Assembly: GCA_938008415.1 (NCBI GenBank)
Contig: CALLKI010000043.1
Location: 1-64,000, forward strand
Source: an uncultured Luteimonas sp.
Lineage (GTDB): Bacteria; Pseudomonadota; Gammaproteobacteria; Xanthomonadales; Xanthomonadaceae
Length of the DNA: 64,000 nucleotides
Direction: 5' to 3'
Made by a program: the position numbers and the translations under genes. A model generated the notes under the pieces. The model had not been told where the DNA came from and searched no databases. It was given only the letters and a program-made list of their open reading frames with translations. Positions 1 through 7,887 of the stretch are shown here, one piece after another. Each line of letters opens with the position of its first letter. Position 1 is the first letter of the stretch.

Positions 1-191
1 TCGCCGCGCTGCTGACCGCCGCCGGCATCACCCCGTCCAACTCCGAGGCCAACCGCAAGCTGAAGGAGCGCGCGGTGAGGGTGGACGGCGTGGTGGTCGA
101 GGATCCCGGCATGACCTTCGCGCCCGGCTTCGAGGGCGTGCTCCAGGTTGGCAAGCGCAACTTCGCGCGGGTGCGGCTCAAGGCGGCCTGA
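1..191 (+). CDS. tyrS: Tyrosyl-tRNA synthetase, C-terminal S4 domain (5' end outside window)
   Basis: Only the last 62 codons are present, read from base 3 to the TGA at 189-191. They encode the C-terminal S4-like RNA-binding domain of a bacterial tyrosyl-tRNA synthetase, which positions tRNA-Tyr on the enzyme. The recognisable stretch is SNSEANRKLKERAVRVDG followed by a valine-rich strand and VGKRNFARVRL at the end, the usual terminus of TyrS from gamma-proteobacteria. The catalytic Rossmann domain with the HIGH and KMSKS signatures lies to the left of the window. Other S4-domain proteins are possible in principle, but the length and the ending fit TyrS best. A 26-bp perfect palindrome follows 25 bases after the stop. 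Confidence 0.85.
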   Translation, partial: AALLTAAGITPSNSEANRKLKERAVRVDGVVVEDPGMTFAPGFEGVLQVGKRNFARVRLKAA

Positions 192-216
192 AGGCCTGCC
201 CTGATGCACGGACCCG

Positions 217-242
217 CGCCCGGGGTGCATGCACCCCGGGCG
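217..242. repeat. 26-bp perfect palindrome downstream of tyrS
   Basis: The arm CGCCCGGGGTGCA (217-229) is followed with no spacer by its exact reverse complement (230-242). As RNA it would be a very stable hairpin. There is no T-tract on either side, so it is not a textbook intrinsic terminator, though it may end tyrS transcription with help. A protein-binding dyad is the other reading. Confidence 0.6.
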
Positions 243-258
243 GGTGCCGGCCTGGCGC

Positions 259-396
259 GTGCCGGGCGGGTTCCTGCCCGACCTGCTGCCCGCGGCCGCG
301 ATCTTCCTCGCGGCGATGGCCCTGGGCGTGATCGCGATGGCTTCCGCCGGCGTGCTGGCGGCGGGCACCATGGCCATGCCTGCCGCCGCCCGGTGA
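259..396 (+). other. Possible 45-codon membrane peptide or gene remnant
   Basis: An open frame from GTG at 259 to TGA at 394-396 encodes a hydrophobic segment (VPGGFLPDLLPAAAIFLAAM and on) that looks like one or two transmembrane helices. No clear ribosome-binding site precedes it and no family is recognised. Its stop overlaps the start of the next remnant (GTG at 393). It may be a leftover of a longer membrane protein, perhaps of the same decayed locus. Confidence 0.25.
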
Positions 397-781
397 CGCG
401 CGGCCAGGTCGCGCGGGCGAACGCGGTGCAGGGGCGGACCTGGTGGCGGGTGGCGGTCACGCTGGCCGCGGTGCTGGCCTTGTCCGCCGCGCTCGACTGG
501 CTCGACGAACGGCTGGCGCCCGGGATCGAGCCGTCCAACGCGCAGCCCGTCAGCACCCTGCTGGCGCAGACGCCACCGTCACCGGGGCCGTGTTCGCCTC
601 GCTCCACGAACTCCCCGGGACGACGCGGTCGGCATGGCCGATCGCCGGGCTGCTGCGGGGTTTCTGCTTCGTGATGGCGGTGGCACCGGCGTGGCTGTAC
701 CGCCGGACCGGCAGCCTGTGGGCGCCGGTCCTCGTGCACGCGGGCAACAACGCGCTCGCGCTGTGGGCGATGGCGGGCTGA
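393..781 (+). pseudogene. Decayed CPBP-family intramembrane metalloprotease
   Basis: Two reading frames together resemble a CPBP (CAAX protease/bacteriocin-processing, Abi) protein. The first frame runs from GTG at 393 to about 570 and gives VTRGQVARANAV, a transmembrane helix and LDWLDERLAPG. The second frame continues to the TAG-free stop at 779-781 (TGA) with AVFASLHELPG, the FxxxH motif, and VLVHAGNNALALW, the HxxxN motif. The first and essential motif, EExxxR, is missing where it should lie between STLLAQ and AVFASLHE. So the locus combines a frame change near 570 with an internal loss of roughly 50-60 codons. A sequencing indel could explain the frame change but not the missing catalytic glutamates. 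I infer that the gene is dead. Confidence 0.55.
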
Positions 782-785
782 GCCG

Positions 786-1187
786 TCAGGTGGCGGCGTG
801 CAGCGCCGCCTGCACCAGCAGTGCCAGCACGCAGAGGAAACCGGCGCCCCATGTCGCGCTGCGGGCGAGTGGCACGTTGGCCAGGTAGAAGAGGCCGTGC
901 AGCACGCGCGCGGCCACGAACAGCACCGAGAGCAGGGCGATGCGGCCATGGTCCACGCCGGCCAGCTGCGCCAGCAACACGCCCGCGGCGAACGGGGCGA
1001 AGGCCTCGAACGCGTTGAGGTGGGCGGCGTACGCGCGCTGGATACGGTCGTTGTCCTGCTGGCTGGCGATCCAGGCACGTGGGTTGCGGTTGGCGTAGCC
1101 GGGTGCGCCGGCCTTGGCGAAGACCACCCAGACATACGGCAGCAGCGCGGCGATCAGCACGCACCAGTAGGCGGTGGCGAGGGTCAT
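786..1187 (-). CDS. MAPEG family membrane protein
   Basis: This 133-residue protein has four predicted transmembrane helices and belongs to the MAPEG group (membrane-associated proteins in eicosanoid and glutathione metabolism). It begins MTLATAYWCVLIAALLPYVW and carries the family features NRNPRAW near residue 34, RAYAAHLNAFEAFAPFA around 51-67, and ARVLHGLFYLANVP around 93-106. Bacterial members are probably small glutathione-linked membrane enzymes, but most have no proven reaction. The start at 1187 is chosen because the first helix begins there; the longer upstream frame is GC-rich shadow. It is transcribed alone and converges on the CPBP remnant. A second MAPEG gene lies at 21821-22246. 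Confidence 0.8.
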   Translation of the reverse strand: MTLATAYWCVLIAALLPYVWVVFAKAGAPGYANRNPRAWIASQQDNDRIQRAYAAHLNAFEAFAPFAAGVLLAQLAGVDHGRIALLSVLFVAARVLHGLFYLANVPLARSATWGAGFLCVLALLVQAALHAAT

Positions 1188-1421
1188 GGCGGGTCTCCGG
1201 GAGTGGAAGGGACCGTAACAGTAGACCAGGCGGGCACGCGTTGCCGATGGGGACGGGATCCTGTTCCTTCCAGCACCCGCCGCGCATGCAGGGTGGGGGT
1301 GGATCCGCCCGCGTGGCGGCCGCGCGGCCCGTCCGGACGCCCGGTGCGCCGCGCCCATGCGGCGCCTTCCCCGGCCCGGGGCGGGACGGGTGCGGGACGC
1401 CGCGCCACATGGATTGGCGTG

Positions 1422-1470
1422 GAGCATGGCGTGTCCCCCTCCCATCCTCCTCCCGTGAACGGGAGGCTGG
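1422..1470 (-). repeat. Degenerate dispersed intergenic repeat, copy 1
   Basis: Read on the minus strand, a 7-bp hairpin (CCTCCCG, loop TTCA, CGGGAGG; plus-strand 1449-1466) is followed by AGGATGGGAGGGGG. The same layout, a hairpin closed around a TTCR loop followed by a GGATGGG-type G-rich tract, occurs at 25620-25665. Such G-rich hairpin repeats are common between Xanthomonadaceae genes. Only two copies are seen, so this is a resemblance and not a proven family. Confidence 0.4.
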
Positions 1471-1524
1471 TCATGCGGGCGGGATGGGGAAACCCCGGGG
1501 CGACGGGCGGAGGTGGCGCCACGC

Positions 1525-1556
1525 AAAAAAAGAACGGCGCCTTGCGGCGCCGTTCT
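1525..1556 (-). terminator. Intrinsic terminator of the M28 peptidase gene
   Basis: An 11-bp perfect stem (AGAACGGCGCC at 1531-1541 and GGCGCCGTTCT at 1546-1556, loop TTGC) is followed on the minus strand by a run of seven T. It lies 29 bases past the stop of the M28 gene and has the full form of a Rho-independent terminator. Confidence 0.88.
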
Positions 1557-1584
1557 TCCACGCAGCGTGGCGGAAAAGCCGGCT

Positions 1585-3279
1585 TTACTGCACGGCGGCG
1601 CGCTGGGCGTCGCGCGCGGCCTTGAACGGGTTGCCCTCGTACCAGTTCGGCCAGGCATCGCCGTTGGCCAGGTCGTTGCCGACGCCGTACAGGGCTTCCA
1701 GGTCCTCGACGATGCCGTCGAGCTTCCAGCCGTCATGGATCTCGTCGCTCGGCTGGTGGTAGCGCCTGGCGTACTCCGCCCGGGCGGCATTGCCGGCCTC
1801 GACACCGCCGTCCACCAGGTCGTTGCCGGCCTTGGCGTACAGCGCCGGCACGCCGGCCTTGGCGAAGTTGAAGTGGTCGGAGCGGAAGTAGTAGCCGCCG
1901 GCCGGGTTGTCTTCCTCGACCAGGACGCGGCCCTGCGCGTCGGCGTGGATCTTCAGCAGGTCCTCGAGCTCCGAGCTGCCCTTGCCGGTGATCATGATGT
2001 CGCGCGAGCGGCCGCCGACGCTCAGAGCGTCGAAGTTGATCACGGCGACGGTTTTCTCCAGCGGGAACGAGGGCTGGGCGACGTAGTACTTCGAGCCGAG
2101 CAGGCCGGATTCCTCGAGCGTGACCGCGAGGAACACCACCGAACGCGCCGGGCGCGGGCCGGAGGCGAACTTCTCCGCGATCTCGATGATGGCGGCCACG
2201 CCGGTGGCGTTGTCCACCGCGCCGTTGTAGATGCGGTCCACGCCATTGGCGGGGTCATGGCCCTCGTGCTTGCCGAGGTGGTCCCAGTGCGCCATGTAGA
2301 TGATGGTCTCGTCCGGGCGCTCGCTGCCAGGCAGGTAGCCGATCACGTTGCGTGAGGACTTCTCGGCGATGGTGCTGCGCAGGTCCACCGACATCTTCGC
2401 CTTCAGCGGCACCGGCTTGAAACCGGGGCGGCTGGCGGCCTTGTACATCTCGTCCAGGTCGAGCCCGGAGTCGGCGAACAGCTGGCGCGCGACGTCGCCG
2501 GTGATCCAGCCCTGCACCGGGATGCGCGGTTCGGGGTCATCCTCGGGGCGCAGGTCGAACTGCGCGCCGGTCCACGAGTTGCGGACCACCTCCCAGCCGT
2601 AGGAGGCGCCGTCGGTGTCGTGGATGATGAGCGCGGCGGCGGCGCCCTGGCGCGCGGCCTCCTCGAACTTGTAGGTCCAGCGGCCGTAGTAGGTCATCCG
2701 GTTGCCTTCGAACAGGCTCTCGTCCTTGACGTGGAAGCCCGGGTCGTTGACCAGGATGACCACGGTCTTGCCCTTCACGTCGAGGCCGGCATAGTCGTTC
2801 CAACCCCGTTCCGGCGCGTTGACGCCGTAGCCGACGAACACCAGCTCGCTGTCCCGGATGCTGACCTCCGGCTGGCCGGTGCGCGTGCCGACCACCATTT
2901 CGGTGCCGAACTTCAGCTCGCGCGCGTTGCCGTTGCTGTCGATCCGCAGGACGGTGGACTCGTCCGCGGTGGTTTCGATCATCGGCACGGTCTGGAAGAA
3001 GGTGTCGTTGTCGCCGCCGGGCGACAGGCCCAGGCGCTCGAACTGCGCCCTGATGTACTCGACGGTTTTCTCCTCGCCGGGCGAGCCGGGCGCGCGGCCT
3101 TCGAACTCGTCCGAGGCCAGGGTCGCCACCAGCTCATGGAAATCGGCGGCGTCGATGTCGCCCTTGAAGGCGTGGCCGGCCGAAGCCTGGCCGGAGGCGG
3201 CATCCGGCGAGGGTTGTTCGCGGTTGCAGGCGGCCAGCAGCAGGGCGCCGGCGCAGAGGATCAGCAGGGAGGAACGCAT
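1585..3279 (-). CDS. M28 family metallopeptidase, lipoprotein with PA domain
   Basis: This is a 564-residue exported di-zinc aminopeptidase. The N-terminus MRSSLLILCAGALLLAAC is a lipoprotein signal with the lipidated cysteine at residue 18, so the enzyme should be anchored in the cell envelope. A protease-associated (PA) insert lies around residues 140-290. The catalytic M28 domain follows with metal and active-site residues in MAHWDHLG (H331, D333), NGAVDNATG, TLEESGLLGS and a late SDHFNFAKAGVPAL. Family members release N-terminal amino acids from peptides. The gene is monocistronic and has a strong terminator just past its stop. The residue after lipidation is N, which would favour outer-membrane sorting by the general +2 rule. 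The substrate cannot be told from sequence. Confidence 0.9.
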   Translation of the reverse strand: MRSSLLILCAGALLLAACNREQPSPDAASGQASAGHAFKGDIDAADFHELVATLASDEFEGRAPGSPGEEKTVEYIRAQFERLGLSPGGDNDTFFQTVPMIETTADESTVLRIDSNGNARELKFGTEMVVGTRTGQPEVSIRDSELVFVGYGVNAPERGWNDYAGLDVKGKTVVILVNDPGFHVKDESLFEGNRMTYYGRWTYKFEEAARQGAAAALIIHDTDGASYGWEVVRNSWTGAQFDLRPEDDPEPRIPVQGWITGDVARQLFADSGLDLDEMYKAASRPGFKPVPLKAKMSVDLRSTIAEKSSRNVIGYLPGSERPDETIIYMAHWDHLGKHEGHDPANGVDRIYNGAVDNATGVAAIIEIAEKFASGPRPARSVVFLAVTLEESGLLGSKYYVAQPSFPLEKTVAVINFDALSVGGRSRDIMITGKGSSELEDLLKIHADAQGRVLVEEDNPAGGYYFRSDHFNFAKAGVPALYAKAGNDLVDGGVEAGNAARAEYARRYHQPSDEIHDGWKLDGIVEDLEALYGVGNDLANGDAWPNWYEGNPFKAARDAQRAAVQ

Positions 3280-3362
3280 TCCGGACTCCAGGATCGAACG
3301 GAAATTCGGATTCTACGCGCCCGCCGGCGGCCACGGCGGCGGCCACGGCGGGCGGGTGCGGG

Positions 3363-4043
3363 TCAGTCGTCCCCGCGGGGGGCGCGGGGGGTGGAGAAAC
3401 GCACCGGCTCGGCGCCGGTGACCTTGCCGATGCGCGCGGTCTCGTGGACGTACAGGGTGACCTCGCGCTCGAACACCAGTTCCCCGTCGACCACGGCGTT
3501 GGGGCCGACCACGATCCGTGGCTTGCGCCGGTTGCCGTTGATCACGATCGGCAGCCAGCCCGACGAGGGCTTGTTGACCCGGACGTTGCCGATGACGTGG
3601 GAGCCGATGCCGATGGTGATGTCGCCCGAAGTGGTCTCGATGTTGCCGGACAGGTCGGTGTCCACCAGCCCGATCGCGCCGTTCACGGTCGAGACATTGC
3701 CGTTGATGGTGCCGCCACGGTCGACGAAGATGCTGCCGTTGACGGTCTCGATGTGGCCGTTGATGCGGGAACCGGGTCCGACGCGGATGCTGCCGTTGAC
3801 GGTTTCGAGCGAACCTGTCTCGACGTCGGTGCCGGCGCGGATGCTGCCGTTGACGGTCTCGGCGTTGCCGGCGCGGGTTCGATCGCCGATGCGGATGCTG
3901 CCGTTGACCGTGACCAGGTCGCCGTAGCTCCGCCCGGCCTCTGCAGTGATGCTGCCATTGACCTTGCGGATGCCTTCGTCCGCGGACGCGGGCGCGCCGG
4001 CCAGCAGCAGCGACAGGACGATGGCGGGGACGATGCGGGACAT
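3363..4043 (-). CDS. Secreted VNGSI-repeat beta-solenoid protein
   Basis: The start MSRIVPAIVLSLLLAGAPASA at 4043 gives a classic signal peptide and a 226-residue protein; an in-frame ATG ten codons upstream would precede the signal with a polar stretch and is less likely. After the signal come seven tandem units of about 16-19 residues built on the pattern TVNGSIRIG or ETVNGSI, typical of a right-handed beta-helix like bactofilin and DUF4097-type domains. A C-terminal segment (PIVINGNRRKPRIVVGPNAV, then ELVFEREVTLYV) breaks the repeat and may cap the solenoid. Function is unknown; a periplasmic or surface scaffold role is an inference. It is divergent from the envC-like gene. Confidence 0.7.
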   Translation of the reverse strand: MSRIVPAIVLSLLLAGAPASADEGIRKVNGSITAEAGRSYGDLVTVNGSIRIGDRTRAGNAETVNGSIRAGTDVETGSLETVNGSIRVGPGSRINGHIETVNGSIFVDRGGTINGNVSTVNGAIGLVDTDLSGNIETTSGDITIGIGSHVIGNVRVNKPSSGWLPIVINGNRRKPRIVVGPNAVVDGELVFEREVTLYVHETARIGKVTGAEPVRFSTPRAPRGDD

Positions 4044-4279
4044 GGATTGCCTCGTGGTGGATGTGGACGCCATGCTGCCATGGTCCGGGGCTAGGTTGCC
4101 CCGCCCCGGCTACAATCGCACCTGTCAGTCGTCACTGGGCCCATCGTCGTGTCGAACGCAGCATCCGTTCCGCAGGGGCGGCCGCAGCCGGTGGTCCTCC
4201 CGGTCCACGACGGGCATCGCGGCGGCCGCGACCCCGCGGGCAAGGGGGCCGGCCGCCGCCGTCGGCCGGCTGCCGGGGA

Positions 4280-5512
4280 ATGAGGCCGGGTCCGGGCCGG
4301 CCGGAGCGCCGGACGGCGGCACTGCTGGCCGTCGTGCTGGCCTGCGCGCTGCCGGCGGCGGCGCAGCAGGACCCGCGCGAGGCCGAGCGCCGGCTCGAAC
4401 GCGTGCGCAAGGAGCTGCGCGAGGTCGCCAGCGAGCGGCGGCGCCTGGAGGGACAGCGTGGCGAGGCCGTGCGTGCGCTGCGCCAGAGCGACGAGCAGGT
4501 CGCGCGCGTCGCCCGCCGGTTGCGCGAGCTCGAGGCCGGGATCGGGCGCCAGGACGCGGAGCTGGCGCAACTGCGGCAGCGTCGCGACGGGCTGGCAAAG
4601 GCCATGGAAACGCAGCGCGGGGAACTGCGCGCGCTGCTGCGTGCCAGCTACATGCTCGGCGGGAACGCGCCATTGAAGCTGCTGCTGTCGCAGGACGACG
4701 TGGCCGAGGGCGCGCGCACCCTGGCCTACCACGGCTACCTGCAGCGCCATCGTGCCGCGCGCATCGCCGCGTTGCGCGCGGAGCTGGCGGAGCTGGCGGA
4801 GGTGGAGCGCGAGATCGCGGCCCGGCAGGAGGAACTGGCGGCCGCACGGGAATCCCTGCGTGCCCGCCATGCCGAACTGGAGCGGGAACGGCGTGCACGC
4901 AACGCCATGGTGGCGCAGCTGGAGCAGCGCTACCGCGACCGCAGCGAACGCGAGAAGGCGCTGGGCCGCGATGCGCAGTCGCTCGAGCGACTGCTGGCGC
5001 GGCTGCGCGAGGCGGCGCGCCGGGCGGAAGCCTCGCGCCGGGCCGAGGCAGCCCGGGCGAACGGCACAGGGACGCCGCGGCGGCAGGGCGGAGGCGGCGC
5101 GCGGGCCACGGCCTCCGCGCCGGCGCTGCAGGTCGGGGGGCTCGGCTGGCCGCTCCCGGGCACGCTGCTGACCCCGTTCGGCGCGCGGCTGCCGGACGGG
5201 CGCAGCAGCAATGGCGTCCTGATCGCCGCTGCGGCGGGCACGCCGGTGCGTGCGGTGGCCGACGGCACCGTGGTGTTCGCCGAATGGATGACCGGGTACG
5301 GCCTGATCCTGATCATCGACCACGGCAACGGCTACATGAGCCTGTACGGCCACAACGAGGCCCTGCTGAAGAAGGTGGGAGACCGGGTCTCGCGCGGCGA
5401 TGTCATCGCCAGCGTCGGCAATTCCGGCGGGCAGGGGCGGTCCGCGCTGTATTTCGAGCTGCGCCGTGACGGCCGGCCGGTGAATCCCGCCACCTGGCTG
5501 CAGAAACGCTGA
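4280..5512 (+). CDS. envC: EnvC-like murein hydrolase activator (coiled coil plus degenerate LytM)
   Basis: The 410-residue product has a signal sequence (AALLAVVLACALPAAAQQ), a long charged coiled coil (about residues 35-250), an alanine-rich linker and a C-terminal LytM/M23 domain (about 287-410). The zinc ligands of active M23 peptidases are not kept: the usual HxGxD region reads NGVLIAA and the HxH strand reads LYFELR. This is the pattern of EnvC, which activates periplasmic amidases at the division site and does not cut peptidoglycan itself. The ATG at 4280 directly precedes the signal sequence; the frame is open further upstream, so the exact start is uncertain. ctpA follows after 104 bases, a pairing often seen in proteobacteria. 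Confidence 0.82.
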   Translation: MRPGPGRPERRTAALLAVVLACALPAAAQQDPREAERRLERVRKELREVASERRRLEGQRGEAVRALRQSDEQVARVARRLRELEAGIGRQDAELAQLRQRRDGLAKAMETQRGELRALLRASYMLGGNAPLKLLLSQDDVAEGARTLAYHGYLQRHRAARIAALRAELAELAEVEREIAARQEELAAARESLRARHAELERERRARNAMVAQLEQRYRDRSEREKALGRDAQSLERLLARLREAARRAEASRRAEAARANGTGTPRRQGGGGARATASAPALQVGGLGWPLPGTLLTPFGARLPDGRSSNGVLIAAAAGTPVRAVADGTVVFAEWMTGYGLILIIDHGNGYMSLYGHNEALLKKVGDRVSRGDVIASVGNSGGQGRSALYFELRRDGRPVNPATWLQKR

Positions 5513-5616
5513 CCGCCGTTCACGGGATTTGCGTTCCGTTCACCATAATGGGCGAACCGTCGCGCCGTTCCGCGGTCCGACGGTGGCGTCCGTTCCCGAC
5601 CCAGGAGTCCCGTCCG

Positions 5617-7020
5617 ATGCGCATCCGCCTGCTTCCGCTTGCCCTCGCGCTCCCGCTGGCGCTCGCCGTGCCCGGCGCGTTCGCGCAGGAAACGCGGCAG
5701 GACGGGGCGGGGGCCGCCGCCGGCGCGGACGATGCCCGGGCCGCGGAACCGGAGGAGCAGGCGCCCGCGGCGGATGGGCGCGAGGAGGCGCGCGCGGTCG
5801 CGCCCAGCGACGACCCGGACGCGGTCGGCAGTGCCTACACCCGCGTGCCGCTGGAGGAGATCCGCCGCTACGTCGCGGTGTTCAACGCCATCCGCGAGGG
5901 CTACGTCGACCCGGTGGACGACCGCAAGCTGATGGATTCGGCGATCCGCGGCCTGCTGCTCGACCTCGACCCGCACAGCGCCTACCTCGGCAGGGCGGAC
6001 GCCGAGGAATTCGAGGAGGACGCCACCGGCGCCTACGACGGCATCGGCGTCGAGGTGATGGAACTGCCGGACGGGAGGATCCGGGTGATTTCTCCCATCG
6101 ACGGCACGCCGGCGCAGAAGGCCGGCATCCGCGCGGGCGACACCATCATCGCGGTGGATGGCCGCGCGCTGACCCCGGCCGACCACGAGGGCAGGGGCCC
6201 GTTGCGCGGGCCGCCGGGCACCAGCGTCGTGCTGACCGTGCAGCGCGAGGGCGAGCCCGCGCCGCTCGAGATCACCGTGCAGCGCGAGACCATCCGCATC
6301 GCCAGCGTGCGCGGGCGGATGCTGGAGCCGGGCCACGGCTACGTCCGCATCGCCGCGTTCCAGGTGGACACCGCGGCCGAGTTCGAGAAGACGCTGGCGC
6401 GCCTGCACGAGGAGGCCGGCGGCCGGCTCAGGGGACTGGTCATCGACCTGCGCAGCAATCCGGGCGGGCTGCTGACCGCCGCGGTACAGGTCGCCGACGA
6501 CCTGCTCGAGTCCGGCAACATCGTCAGTACCCGCGGGCGTTCGCGGGTCAACGACACCGAGTTCAAGGCCACCGCCGGCGACCTGATGCACGGCGCGCCG
6601 GTCGTGGTGATCGTGGATGCCGGCTCGGCCAGCGCCTCCGAGGTGCTGGCCGCCGCGCTGCAGGACAACGGCCGCGCGCGCCTGGTCGGCAGCCGCACCT
6701 TCGGCAAGGGGTCTGTACAGACCGTGCTGCCGCTGGGCAACGGCGATTCGATCAAGCTGACCACCGCGCGCTACTACACGCCCAGTGGCAAGTCGATCCA
6801 GGCGCGCGGCATCGATCCGGACGTGGTGCTGGCACCGGAGGATGGCGATGCACGGCCGGCGACGGTCGCCGAGGCGGTGCTGCCGGGGCACCTGCAGGGC
6901 GAAGGCGGGGAGGGGGAGGCACGGCCGGGTGACGTCCTGCCCGGGGATGGCCCGATCCAGGCCGCGCTTTCGGAGCTGAAGAAGCAGGTCGCGGCGGCAC
7001 GGCAGCCGGACCGCCGCTGA
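5617..7020 (+). CDS. ctpA: Carboxy-terminal processing protease (S41, tail-specific)
   Basis: A 467-residue periplasmic serine protease. It has a signal peptide (MRIRLLPLALALPLALAVPGAFAQ), an acidic low-complexity linker, a PDZ domain (about 150-235) and the S41 core. The catalytic dyad is Ser339 in GSASASEVL and Lys364 in TFGKGSVQT, 25 residues apart as in characterised CtpA/Prc. The ATG at 5617 is chosen because AGGAG lies nine bases upstream and the signal peptide starts there; an earlier in-frame ATG at 5548 has neither. CtpA proteases trim or degrade envelope proteins, including cell-wall hydrolases, which fits its place after an EnvC-like gene. The C-terminus is drawn out with a charged tail. 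Confidence 0.9.
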   Translation: MRIRLLPLALALPLALAVPGAFAQETRQDGAGAAAGADDARAAEPEEQAPAADGREEARAVAPSDDPDAVGSAYTRVPLEEIRRYVAVFNAIREGYVDPVDDRKLMDSAIRGLLLDLDPHSAYLGRADAEEFEEDATGAYDGIGVEVMELPDGRIRVISPIDGTPAQKAGIRAGDTIIAVDGRALTPADHEGRGPLRGPPGTSVVLTVQREGEPAPLEITVQRETIRIASVRGRMLEPGHGYVRIAAFQVDTAAEFEKTLARLHEEAGGRLRGLVIDLRSNPGGLLTAAVQVADDLLESGNIVSTRGRSRVNDTEFKATAGDLMHGAPVVVIVDAGSASASEVLAAALQDNGRARLVGSRTFGKGSVQTVLPLGNGDSIKLTTARYYTPSGKSIQARGIDPDVVLAPEDGDARPATVAEAVLPGHLQGEGGEGEARPGDVLPGDGPIQAALSELKKQVAAARQPDRR

Positions 7021-7023
7021 ACT

Positions 7024-7437
7024 TCACCCCGCCCAGCCGCGTCCGCCGCCGGGGGCGCCCGACAGCCACAGCCCGGCCAGCACCGCGGCCACGCCCAGCA
7101 CGAGGCTGCCGCCGGCGTAGCCGCACGCCAGCCACCAGTCGCCACGGCGCAGCAGCTGCGCGGTTTCCAGGCCGAACGCGGAAAAGGTGGTGAAACCGCC
7201 GAGCAGGCCGGTCATCAGCAGCAGGCGGGTGCCGGCGTCGGGCCAGGGCAGGCGCCCGGCGCAGCCGGCGAGCACCCCCGCAAGCAGGCAGCCGAGCACG
7301 TTGACCACGAAGGTGCCGAGCGGGAACCGCTGCGTGCCCGCGGCCTGCGCGCACCATGCCGAGACCAGATAGCGGGCGGACGAACCCGCGGCGCCGCCGA
7401 GCGCGACCAGCAGGACCGGGGGCAGGGACAGGGCCAT
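7024..7437 (-). CDS. crcB: Fluoride efflux channel CrcB/FluC
   Basis: This 137-residue protein has four transmembrane helices and the family signatures GGAAGSSARY near the N-terminus, NVLGCLLAG in helix 2 and GGFTTFSAFGLE in helix 3. The phenylalanines and serine/threonines of the last motif line the fluoride path in Fluc channels, which form antiparallel dimers in the inner membrane and export F-. The gene converges on ctpA with only three bases between the stops. No fluoride riboswitch is evident in the short region upstream. In related genomes crcB is usually a stand-alone gene of this kind. Confidence 0.92.
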   Translation of the reverse strand: MALSLPPVLLVALGGAAGSSARYLVSAWCAQAAGTQRFPLGTFVVNVLGCLLAGVLAGCAGRLPWPDAGTRLLLMTGLLGGFTTFSAFGLETAQLLRRGDWWLACGYAGGSLVLGVAAVLAGLWLSGAPGGGRGWAG

Positions 7438-7511
7438 TCCCGCGCCTCCCGTCCGTCAGGGAACCGGCAGGAGGCTGGCGGCGCGGGCGGGGCGCATGGG
7501 CGTCTTTCCGG

Positions 7512-7832
7512 TCAGCGCGGCTTGGCCGGCAGCGGGAACGGGGTGACGACCTTTTCGCCGGACTCCGCGTCGCGGATCGCGGACTGGCCCTTCTTCTCGA
7601 CCTCCTCCACCCGCAGCACCAGCTGCATCGGCAGGTGCAGCACGCGGGTGCTGCCGAACTCGTCGCGCAGGCGCTCCTCGGTGGGATCGACCACGATCCC
7701 CTCGTGCACGTCGAACACCAGGTCGGCGACCTCGAGGAACCCCCACAGGCGCCCGCTGTCCACCCGGCGGGCGTACAGCTCGTAGACCTTGCCGTGGCTC
7801 AGGAAGGTGACCTTGTAGAGCGTCTTGGCCAT
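7512..7832 (-). CDS. DUF1820 family protein
   Basis: This 106-residue cytoplasmic protein starts MAKTLYKVTFLSHGKVYELY and contains DLVFDVHEGIVVDPTEERL, the conserved centre of DUF1820. Members are small beta-rich proteins found across gamma-proteobacteria and have no assigned function. A ribosome-binding site is hard to see because the leader is short and GC-rich. The gene lies 74 bases upstream of crcB on the same strand, so the two may share a transcript. The family assignment is firm; no role can be given. Confidence 0.85.
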   Translation of the reverse strand: MAKTLYKVTFLSHGKVYELYARRVDSGRLWGFLEVADLVFDVHEGIVVDPTEERLRDEFGSTRVLHLPMQLVLRVEEVEKKGQSAIRDAESGEKVVTPFPLPAKPR

Positions 7833-7887
7833 GGGTGCGATTCTAGCGCCCTCCCGGGGCGCGACCGGCGGGGAAAATGCGGACGGC

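Larger units (their letters stand above)
1188..1584. other. 397-bp intergenic stretch with a repeat-like hairpin and a terminator
   Basis: No plausible gene is seen here, although long shadow frames cross it. It holds a hairpin resembling a dispersed Xanthomonadaceae-type repeat (1422-1470) and the intrinsic terminator of the M28 peptidase gene (1525-1556). The promoter of the MAPEG gene should lie just upstream of 1187, around 1190-1230, but no convincing -10/-35 pair could be picked out. Confidence 0.5.

Noticed and set aside
3305..3360. Short tandem GGCGGCCAC-type repeats upstream of the M28 gene
   Set aside because: Low-complexity GC repetition without a regular unit; no sign of function.
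7438..7511. Fluoride riboswitch before crcB
   Set aside because: The gap to the DUF1820 gene is 74 bases and shows no recognisable fluoride aptamer pattern; crcB is likely read from the upstream gene.
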